From the NCBI RefSeq assembly GCF_900178525.1, contig NZ_FXDJ01000006.1, positions 248,001 through 312,000 of the forward strand: 64,000 nt of DNA, in the 5' to 3' direction. How positions within the stretch are numbered: position 1 is the first letter of the stretch; every line of letters begins with the position of its first letter. The notes under the pieces are model-generated. The model made no database searches. It was not told the DNA's origin and saw nothing but the letters and a program-made list of their open reading frames with translations. Source of the stretch: Massilibacteroides vaginae (GTDB lineage Bacteria; Bacteroidota; Bacteroidia; Bacteroidales; Tannerellaceae). Below, in pieces: positions 17,444 through 24,412 of this stretch. The position numbers were made by a program, and so were the translations under genes.

Positions 17444-17497
17444 CAATTTCAAAAAATCACAACTTTCTGATCATCAAAACAAAAGAATAACTGACAC
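17444..17497 (+). repeat. Cassette right-end sequence, copy 2
   Basis: Ungapped homologue of 15989-16042, placed between the antitoxin gene and the third tRNA-end copy. Confidence 0.6.
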
Positions 17498-17565
17498 GAA
17501 TCCGCCGAGAACATCAAAGATTTCAGTCGAAAGATTGAGGCCTTTTGTTTTTTTATACGGTTTTC
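17498..17565 (+). repeat. tRNA-Cys 3' end duplication, att-like copy 3 (diverged)
   Basis: Begins GAATCCGCCGAGAAC and keeps the hairpin ending GATTGAGGCCTTTTG and the distal GGTTTTC, with several substitutions against copy 1. It would be the outer right boundary of the tandem cassettes. Confidence 0.75.
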
Positions 17566-17686
17566 GGGGATTTATTAAAGGACGAATTGCTGATTAAAGG
17601 AAAGATCGCCATATTTATTTCAGAAAGTCTGTCCTTAAAAATGGAAGAGTAACGCTTGGAGCTGAATTGGATAGTAAAAAAGTTTA
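17566..17686 (+). other. Remnant sequence between the third att copy and the IS
   Basis: From the TAA at 17595-17597 a stop-free frame runs rightwards (ends KNGRVTLGAELDSKKVYW) into the IS. It looks like the tail of a lost gene cut by the IS, but I do not recognise it and it could be chance. The last eight bases, AAAGTTTA, are the left target duplication of the IS. Confidence 0.3.
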
Positions 17687-18666
17687 TTGGTATAGGCGTT
17701 TAGACCGCACTAATTAATTATTTGATTGTAAGCGAATAGGATTATTTAAAACCATTCTTTTTATGAGTATATCGAATATTGTCTCCATATTTGAACGTCT
17801 GTTATACCTAAAGTGGTATTCATCAAGGTATCCTTGAAGACGTTCTTTGGTACAATGATGATGAATTCCTCTGAGCCAACCTTTCAGGTTCATAATGTGG
17901 ATATGTAAATCCTTGAAGTTTTTTCCGTCGTCAGATTTTACCTGTTCGAGATTTGGAAAATCTTTTTTCAAGGGTATATAACCTCTCCATTCGTCAGTAA
18001 TTATTCTTGCATCTTTACTGATATATGATTCAAAGAAAGGACGAAAAGAAGCCGAAGAAGCATCCTCGATACATTGAGCATAAGCTCGTCCAACTCCACT
18101 CTCAACTATTTCGAGAGCGACAATGACAAGCTTCTTTTCTCCTTTGTAACGACCTCGTTTCCCTTCTTCTTCACCGCCAATATAGAATTCATCAACATGA
18201 ACTAGTCCTTTGATTAAATGCTTTTTACTGCTTTGCATTGCTTGCTGTATTTTCCATTTGAACTCCCAGCAAGTTTTTTGTCGCAGTTCATATTCTTGAG
18301 ACAACTCTAAAGAGGACATTCCTTTCTTTTTGGTACTTATCTTAAATGCAATATGAAAAGCCAGGTGCAAAGGAAACTTACATTTATCAAACATAGTTCC
18401 TGAAGTGGGACTTTCGTCATATTTACATCTTGTACATCTTCTTGAAAAAGGTCTTACGCCTTTGCAAAAATTTGTATGTCCACATCTTTTACATTGATAA
18501 GCGTTATCATTCCATTTGATTGCTGATATGTATTCATAGCAGACTTCATCTGAGCTAAAAGTATTGTAAAATTTGATTGAGTTCACTCCTAAAAATCGTT
18601 TTCGTTCATTCATGCTACAAAGGTAGCAAATCATAAAAATCAGTGCGGTCTAAACGCCTATACCAA
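17687..18666. mobile_element. IS1595-family insertion sequence, apparently intact (980 bp)
   Basis: Perfect 25-bp terminal inverted repeats (left 17687-17711, outer end TTGGTATAGGCG; right 18642-18666) bound one transposase gene. The 8-bp direct repeat AAAGTTTA flanks it on both sides (17679-17686 and 18667-18674), as expected for IS1595. Perfect ends and an unbroken transposase indicate recent insertion. Confidence 0.95.
17714..18634 (-). CDS. IS1595-family transposase
   Basis: The 306-residue protein has an N-terminal zinc ribbon (CKRCGHTNFCKG and CTRCKYDESPTSGTMF, about 47-80) and an ISXO2-like DDE domain with the acidic residues in VDEFYIGG, ITDEWRGY and the C-terminal GYLDEYHFRYNRR. The more likely start is the second Met (MNERKRFLGVNSIKFYNTF, base 18613), since the first seven residues read close to the IS end. 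It fills almost the whole IS. Confidence 0.95.
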   Translation of the reverse strand: MICYLCSMNERKRFLGVNSIKFYNTFSSDEVCYEYISAIKWNDNAYQCKRCGHTNFCKGVRPFSRRCTRCKYDESPTSGTMFDKCKFPLHLAFHIAFKISTKKKGMSSLELSQEYELRQKTCWEFKWKIQQAMQSSKKHLIKGLVHVDEFYIGGEEEGKRGRYKGEKKLVIVALEIVESGVGRAYAQCIEDASSASFRPFFESYISKDARIITDEWRGYIPLKKDFPNLEQVKSDDGKNFKDLHIHIMNLKGWLRGIHHHCTKERLQGYLDEYHFRYNRRSNMETIFDILIKRMVLNNPIRLQSNN

Positions 18667-18697
18667 AAAGTTTATTTTGTCTATATTTACATTTATT

Positions 18698-19336
18698 ATG
18701 GAAAAGGAGAAAAATATATTGACTTGTGTTGATTGTGGAACGCAAAATTGTAAGTTTAAAGTTCGTTCGTATCCTGAGTTTTGTCCTACTACTAATCTTG
18801 ATGAAGGTGATTTGGAATGGGCATTGGAACGTTATGACGAAGGGAATAACCACAAGATAATGACCGCAAGTGCCGAAGTTGAATATGAAGGCTACGGTCA
18901 TCTTACCCGGGTAGAGGAAATTATGGAGTTTGCACGTAAAACCGGAGCTAAGAAAATTGGGATAGCAAATTGTATCGGTCTGATTAAGGAGGCGAGAACT
19001 TTCGCAAAGATACTTCGGGCAAACGATTTTGAACCTTATTCGGTAATCTGTAAAGTAGGTGCGGTCGATAAGTCTTCGATTGGTATTGCTAAGGAGTGCG
19101 AGAATATTGGTGCCGCAATGTGTAATCCTATTCTTCAGGCAAGGCTGCTCAATAAGATTAAGACTGATTTAAATGTAGTTATCGGTCTTTGTGTAGGGCA
19201 CGATAGTTTATTTTATAAGTATTCGGATGCGTATGCAACTACCTTAGTGACCAAAGACAGGGTTACAGGACATAATCCTGCAGCGGTATTGTACACAGCA
19301 ACCTCCTATTACAAGAAGCTCACGCCTAAGGACTAA
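18698..19336 (+). CDS. DUF1847 putative metal-binding protein
   Basis: This 212-residue cytoplasmic protein begins MEKEKNILTCVDCGTQNC and has a cluster of early cysteines (CVDCGTQNC and CP) and later Cys in GIANCIG, SVICKVG, MCNPILQA and GLCVGHDSLF, as in DUF1847 proteins thought to bind metal. Function is unknown. The frame is open from a TTG at 18677, but the ATG at 18698 is the natural start. The IS target duplication ends 23 bp before it, so the insertion probably displaced its original promoter. Confidence 0.8.
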   Translation: MEKEKNILTCVDCGTQNCKFKVRSYPEFCPTTNLDEGDLEWALERYDEGNNHKIMTASAEVEYEGYGHLTRVEEIMEFARKTGAKKIGIANCIGLIKEARTFAKILRANDFEPYSVICKVGAVDKSSIGIAKECENIGAAMCNPILQARLLNKIKTDLNVVIGLCVGHDSLFYKYSDAYATTLVTKDRVTGHNPAAVLYTATSYYKKLTPKD

Positions 19337-19435
19337 GTGCCGGTATAAATATTCCAGGAAATAATATTTTGTTGTTTTTTTATCCTGTTTTGAGTTTCTT
19401 TCCGGTCTATTTCCTTGTTATAAATCGGCACACCG

Positions 19436-19586
19436 CTTGTCATTCTGAGCTTGTCGAAGCATCTCACCGCGTCTGACTATTCTTAAACGAAGCTATATGC
19501 AGAGATTCCTCCACTTCGGTCGGAATGACAGGGAGGGCAGTCGGCATGAAAAAGAGGACGATTCCTTCTCCTTGTCATGCTGAGTG
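19436..19586. repeat. GTCATTCTGAGC-type intergenic repeat
   Basis: TTGTCATTCTGAGC..GTCGAAGCATCTC (19438-19466) faces AGAGATTCCTCCACTTCGGTCGGAATGACAGG (19501-19532) as an imperfect long inverted repeat, and a third partial copy, TTGTCATGCTGAGTG, is at 19571-19585. This motif is widespread between genes of many bacterial genomes. The gap 19337-19762 holds no gene. Confidence 0.8.
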
Positions 19587-19762
19587 TAAAAATATTTTTT
19601 TTACGCGAAATTAAAATCATGACAGAAAAAATATATCTTTATCGCCTGATAAATAAGATGATATATGGTTATTAAGTATTCCTTCGCCAAGTACTTTGTG
19701 CAAAAGAAGCGTTTTTTTCTTTGACTACCCGAAAGCCATGAAGACTTTAAGGCCTTATCTTC

Positions 19763-19844
19763 TTTTCTAATAGTTTTCTAATAGCTTCCTGTAATTTTCT
19801 AATAGTTCTCTAACAGCCTTTGAAATTTGGCCGGGATACCTTTG
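19763..19844 (+). promoter_or_regulatory. Paired 11-bp direct repeats and promoter of mgtA
   Basis: TTTTCTAATAG occurs three times and TTCTCTAACAG once, arranged as two head-to-tail pairs: 19763-19773/19774-19784 and 19795-19805/19806-19816, with pair starts 32 bp apart. An 11-bp direct-repeat spacing is the hallmark of PhoP/OmpR-family response regulator sites. The proximal pair ends 20 bp before TACCTTTG (19837-19844), an exact -7 box, and a TTTG lies between (19819-19822, spacing shorter than ideal). This fits an activator-dependent promoter; the array's own response regulator (28802) is the obvious candidate. Confidence 0.65.
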
Positions 19845-19876
19845 TCCCAAAATTACAGAACATAACAATTCGTGCT

Positions 19877-22534
19877 ATGAAGCTCTCAAAAAAACTAAAA
19901 AAGAAAAATGCAGAATTCGCTTTCAACAGTGAAAAGTTATTTCTTGCTGCATCGCAATCTAAAGAGCAGGTTTATTCATTTCTTAACTCGCGCCGGGAAG
20001 GATTATATCCGGCAGAAGCGGCAAGCCGGTTAAAAGAGTTTGGGACTAATGAAATTGTAGTAGAAAATAAGAATAAATGGTTTATCCTTTTAATAAAGGC
20101 TTTTATAAATCCGTTTATCGGGATATTGATGTTTTTGGCATTAATCTCTATTGTTTTGGATGTTATTCTGGCAGCTCCCGATGAAAGAGAGTGGGTAACT
20201 GTTATTATCATCACAACAATGGTAACGTTAAGCGGCTTGCTTCGTTTTTATCAGGAATGGAAAGCGAACAAAGCAAGTGAGGCTCTAAAGAAAATGGTCA
20301 ACAATAAAGTGTCTGTCTTTCGTAAAGGTTCAGACTCCATTATCGATATAAACATTGTAGATCTTGTACCGGGAGATGTTATATTTCTTTCGGCAGGAGA
20401 TATGATTCCGGCAGATGTACGTATTGTTTCGGTAAAGGACTTATTTGTAAGCCAGTCTGCACTGACAGGAGAGTCTGATGCGGTAGAAAAAACACCTTAT
20501 ACTTTAGGAGAACAACCGACTAAAACGGGAAGTGTTATCGAATTGAACAATATAGCCTTTATGGGTTCTAACGTTATAAGCGGATCTGCACGGGCCATCG
20601 TGGTTAGCACCGGAAGCAGCACTTATATGGGAACTATTGCTAAGAACATAGTGGGTAAACGCGCACAGACGAGTTTCGACAAAGGCATCAACAATGTAAG
20701 TCTGCTGCTGATACGGTTTATGATTGTTATGGTTCCTTTTGTATTCTTCATCAATGGATTTACCAAGGGCGACTGGTTCGAAGCGTTTTTGTTCGCACTA
20801 TCGGTGGCTGTAGGACTTACTCCTGAGATGCTTCCGATGATAGTTACCTCCAACCTGGCCAAAGGAGCCGTAAAAATGTCGAAACATAAAACGATTGTAA
20901 AGAATCTGAACTCTATACAGAACTTCGGAGCGATGAACATTCTTTGTACAGATAAGACCGGCACCTTGACACAAGACAAGATCGTGCTTGAGCGATATCT
21001 GGATGTAGACGGTAAAGACAGTGAACGGGTTTTACGTCATGCTTATTTTAACAGCTTCTTTCAGACCGGATTAAAGAACCTTATGGATAAAGCGATCTTA
21101 GCCCATTGCAACGAGTTGAATTTTGGAAATTTGGGCGAACAATATAAAAAAGTAGATGAAATACCTTTCGATTTCAACCGCCGCAGAATGTCTGTAGTAG
21201 TAGAAGACAGGCAAGGAAAAAAGCAGATTATAACAAAGGGAGCCATAGAGGAAATTTTATCGGTTTGTATGTTTGCTGAAAAAGACGGTATTCCGGTTCA
21301 GGTCTCTGATGAAATAAGAAAAGAGCTGCTCGAAATAAGTACAAACCTCAACAAACAAGGAATGAGAGTACTGGGTGTAGCACAGAAAAGTTGGGTCAAC
21401 AAATCAAATTCCTTTGCTGTAGAAGACGAATCGGAGATGGTGTTGATTGGTTACCTTGCATTCTTAGATCCGCCCAAAGCTTCGGCATCGACAGCTATTA
21501 AGGCATTACATGAGCACGGTGTAGAGGTAAAAGTGCTATCAGGAGATAGTGAGCTTATTAACAGAAATGTATGCCGACAGGTAGGACTTAGCGTAGAAAA
21601 CATTCTTTTAGGACACCAAATAGAAGAGATGAGTAACGAAGAGCTTGAAAAAGCTGCTGTCAAAACGAACGTTTTTGCCAAACTAACGCCTTTACAGAAA
21701 TCAAAGGTAATAGAAGCTCTTCAAGCACAGAACAATACAGTAGGGTTTCTGGGTGATGGGATAAACGATGCGCCTGCGTTACGTCAGGCGGATATCGGCA
21801 TCTCGGTGGATACAGCGGTGGACATTGCCAAGGAGTCGGCAGACATTATTTTATTGATGAAAGATTTAATGGTGCTTGAGAAAGGAGTTATCGAAGGACG
21901 CAAGATATTCGGCAACATTACCAAATACATTAAAATGACAGCCAGCTCCAACTTTGGAAATATGTTCAGTGTGCTTGGAGCCAGTGCATTCCTTCCGTTT
22001 CTTCCTATGTTGCCTATACATATACTTACACAAAATCTTTTGTATGACATTTCGCAGGTTACAATTCCTTTTGACAGTGTTGATAAAGAATACTTGCAAA
22101 AGCCAAGAAAATGGGATGCGTCCGATCTGAAACGGTTCATGATATGTATAGGACCGATCAGTTCTATCTTTGATATTCTGACCTATCTGGTGATGTGGTA
22201 TGTCTTTAAATGTACACTTCCGGAAGATCAATCATTATTCCAGTCGGGATGGTTCATTGAAGGGCTTCTTTCTCAGACACTCATTGTCCACATGATTCGT
22301 ACCCGCAAGATTCCATTTATACAAAGCCGGGCTTCCTGGCCGGTCATGCTGACTACATTTGCCATTATGGCTATAGGCATAGCCATACCATTTACTGCAT
22401 TGGGTGCATCCATAAAGCTGACTCCCCTACCCTGGTCGTACTTCCCATGGTTGGTCGGCATACTGTTGGGCTATTGCTTCCTGACGCAATTTGTAAAGAA
22501 CCTGTATTTAAACAAATTTCATAAATGGTTATAA
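19877..22534 (+). CDS. mgtA: Magnesium-importing P-type ATPase (MgtA/MgtB type)
   Basis: The 885-residue inner-membrane P-type ATPase (class IIIB) should import Mg2+. It shows the actuator motif TGESDAVEK, the phosphorylation site CTDKTGTLT (D359), the nucleotide-domain FDFNRRRMSV and KGAIEEIL, the hinge GDGINDAPALRQADIGISV, and about ten membrane helices with SVAVGLTPEMLPMI and NLLYDISQ as in MgtA. The frame is open from a TTG at 19820, but that lies within the promoter; the ATG at 19877 gives a family-like N-terminus. It leads the array to 30855 and is followed 12 bp later by mgtC. I see no Mg2+-sensing leader RNA. Confidence 0.95.
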   Translation: MKLSKKLKKKNAEFAFNSEKLFLAASQSKEQVYSFLNSRREGLYPAEAASRLKEFGTNEIVVENKNKWFILLIKAFINPFIGILMFLALISIVLDVILAAPDEREWVTVIIITTMVTLSGLLRFYQEWKANKASEALKKMVNNKVSVFRKGSDSIIDINIVDLVPGDVIFLSAGDMIPADVRIVSVKDLFVSQSALTGESDAVEKTPYTLGEQPTKTGSVIELNNIAFMGSNVISGSARAIVVSTGSSTYMGTIAKNIVGKRAQTSFDKGINNVSLLLIRFMIVMVPFVFFINGFTKGDWFEAFLFALSVAVGLTPEMLPMIVTSNLAKGAVKMSKHKTIVKNLNSIQNFGAMNILCTDKTGTLTQDKIVLERYLDVDGKDSERVLRHAYFNSFFQTGLKNLMDKAILAHCNELNFGNLGEQYKKVDEIPFDFNRRRMSVVVEDRQGKKQIITKGAIEEILSVCMFAEKDGIPVQVSDEIRKELLEISTNLNKQGMRVLGVAQKSWVNKSNSFAVEDESEMVLIGYLAFLDPPKASASTAIKALHEHGVEVKVLSGDSELINRNVCRQVGLSVENILLGHQIEEMSNEELEKAAVKTNVFAKLTPLQKSKVIEALQAQNNTVGFLGDGINDAPALRQADIGISVDTAVDIAKESADIILLMKDLMVLEKGVIEGRKIFGNITKYIKMTASSNFGNMFSVLGASAFLPFLPMLPIHILTQNLLYDISQVTIPFDSVDKEYLQKPRKWDASDLKRFMICIGPISSIFDILTYLVMWYVFKCTLPEDQSLFQSGWFIEGLLSQTLIVHMIRTRKIPFIQSRASWPVMLTTFAIMAIGIAIPFTALGASIKLTPLPWSYFPWLVGILLGYCFLTQFVKNLYLNKFHKWL

Positions 22535-22546
22535 AAAACAGAGATT

Positions 22547-23248
22547 ATGCTATCATTTATCATCCATATTTCACTGGCTTTATTTTTAGGAATGTGCATC
22601 GGACTGGAACGTCAATTTCGCCAACGTTCAACCGGTCTTCGCACCAATACACTTGTAGCCTTGGGTGCTGCCATATTTATGTTCATCGCTTCCCGCATAG
22701 GTGGGGATGCTTCCGGACGTATTGCCTCTTACATTATCAGCGGCATCGGTTTTCTTGGTACAGGCGTTATTCTTAAAGACGGCGCTACGGTAAGAGGCCT
22801 TAATACAGCAGCCACTTTGTGGTGTACGGCAGCTATCGGTGCTTTCTGCGGACTCGGATATTTTTATGAGCCATTGATAGGAACAACCTTCATCATTGGG
22901 GTTCATGTTTTCTTACGTCCTCTTTCGAATAAAATCATGAAAATACGGGCATTTGAAGACAAAGAGTTAGTGGAATATCACTACAAGTTTGTTGCCTGTT
23001 GCAAGGAAGATGTGGAAAATCATATCCGGGTACTATTTATCCAATATATCGGCAATAACACTGATTTAATGTTGAAATCATTAAGTAGCCATGATGCCGA
23101 CAATCCTTCTTCTGCCGTTATAGAAGCCGACATTATCAGCTTCAGCAAACAAGATGCCACCATTGAAAAAATAGCTTCTTTCCTTACGCTGGAAAGTGGT
23201 ATCTATTCCATAAAATGGGAGATAGATGACATAGACGCCCATACATAA
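22547..23248 (+). CDS. mgtC: MgtC/SapB family membrane protein
   Basis: The 233-residue protein has the MgtC signature in its membrane half (GMCIGLERQFRQRSTGLRTNTLVALGAAIFM, GIGFLGTGVILKDGATVRGLNTAATLWCTAAIGAFCGLGYF, residues about 12-110) and an ACT-like soluble tail (about 140-233) as in long MgtC proteins. MgtC proteins affect ATP synthase, phosphate and Mg2+ homeostasis in host-associated bacteria. The pairing with an Mg2+ ATPase recalls the mgtCB operon of Salmonella, here in opposite order. The start is 12 bp after mgtA. Confidence 0.93.
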   Translation: MLSFIIHISLALFLGMCIGLERQFRQRSTGLRTNTLVALGAAIFMFIASRIGGDASGRIASYIISGIGFLGTGVILKDGATVRGLNTAATLWCTAAIGAFCGLGYFYEPLIGTTFIIGVHVFLRPLSNKIMKIRAFEDKELVEYHYKFVACCKEDVENHIRVLFIQYIGNNTDLMLKSLSSHDADNPSSAVIEADIISFSKQDATIEKIASFLTLESGIYSIKWEIDDIDAHT

Positions 23249-23296
23249 AAAGACCGATTTGCTTTTGCATTTAATATTAATCCTAAAAAAACAAAC

Positions 23297-24406
23297 ATGA
23301 TGAAGAGAAAAACTTTTCAACTACTCCTGTTCGTATCCGTTATCTGCTTTGCAGGCTGCAATAATAAGGAAGCACAATACGAAAACAGCTCATTTGTTGT
23401 AAAAGGAGACAGTGTTTTTATTAAAAATGCTGATGTCGTACTTTCACAGATCAAACTGTCTGAAGTCGGAACCAGCCCCTATTCTAAAGAAGTAATAACA
23501 GCCGGAACAGTTCAGCCGGTTCCCACACAATTTGCCTATATAGCTCCGCCTTTTGCAGGGCGGGTAGTAAAATCATATATAAGATTAGGACAAAAAGTGC
23601 AGGCAAACACGCCTTTATTTGAAATAGTCTCTGCCGACTTTACTACTGCTCAGAAAGAATTCTTTCAGGCAAAATCTGAAAAAGATCTGGCTCAAAAAGA
23701 ACTAAAACGGAAGGAAGACTTACTGAAAAACGGGGTAGGCTCGCAAAAGGAAATGGAAGAAGCCCTGAGTGTTCTGCAAATAGCCGAAAAGGAATATGAA
23801 AATGCATATTCTGCTTTACAGGTTTATCATGTAAATGCGGAGGAAATGACTTTAGGGCAACCGCTTATTATACGCTCTCCGATAGCAGGAGACGTTATAG
23901 AAAACAACATTGTAACAGGACAGTATATAAAAGACGATTCCGATCCTATTGCCGTTATTGCCGACTTATCGCAAGTATGGATAAGTGCGCAGGTAAAAGA
24001 AAAAGACATCCGGTTTATTCATGAAGATGACAATATGGATATCTACATTGCAGCATATCCCGAAAAATGCCTCAAGGGTACAGTGTTTCATGTTGAAGAA
24101 GCTGTAGATGAAGACACCCGGGCTATACGAGTGTTGTCGTTTGTCGATAACAAAGACGAACTACTGAAGATAGGCATGTACACAACAGTGCACTTCTTAG
24201 ATAAGCCTTCCGATTTTATACAAATACCCGAGACCGCACTTTTACAAGGAGAAAAAGACAGTTATGTATTTGTAGAAAAAGCGCCCGATCTGTTCCTGAA
24301 GGTTCCGGTAGAAGTAGAAGCAACCCGCAACGGAACGGCCGTGATCTCCAAAGGACTATCAAATAAAGATATCATTATCAGCGAAGGTGGATACTATTTA
24401 AAATAA
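23297..24406 (+). CDS. RND efflux periplasmic adaptor (CzcB/CusB-like lipoprotein)
   Basis: The 369-residue membrane-fusion protein has a lipoprotein signal with lipobox FAGC (Cys near residue 21), a barrel-sandwich half (YIAPPFAGRVVKSYIRLGQKVQANTPLFEI), a coiled-coil hairpin (about 115-165) and the second lipoyl half (IIRSPIAGDVIENNIVTGQYI). It links the RND pump to the outer-membrane channel. The gap to mgtC is 48 bp, to the pump gene 6 bp. The metal is not readable from the sequence. Confidence 0.92.
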   Translation: MMKRKTFQLLLFVSVICFAGCNNKEAQYENSSFVVKGDSVFIKNADVVLSQIKLSEVGTSPYSKEVITAGTVQPVPTQFAYIAPPFAGRVVKSYIRLGQKVQANTPLFEIVSADFTTAQKEFFQAKSEKDLAQKELKRKEDLLKNGVGSQKEMEEALSVLQIAEKEYENAYSALQVYHVNAEEMTLGQPLIIRSPIAGDVIENNIVTGQYIKDDSDPIAVIADLSQVWISAQVKEKDIRFIHEDDNMDIYIAAYPEKCLKGTVFHVEEAVDEDTRAIRVLSFVDNKDELLKIGMYTTVHFLDKPSDFIQIPETALLQGEKDSYVFVEKAPDLFLKVPVEVEATRNGTAVISKGLSNKDIIISEGGYYLK

Positions 24407-24412
24407 ACAACG

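Noticed and set aside
14996-17565. An integrase gene for the tRNA-Cys cassettes
   Set aside because: I looked in all frames between the repeats for tyrosine recombinase motifs; only toxin, antitoxin and Fic sequences are found.
19600-19876. Mg2+-sensing riboswitch or leader before mgtA
   Set aside because: The candidate transcription start lies about 27 bases before the ATG, leaving no leader, and I cannot match the conserved pieces of an M-box.
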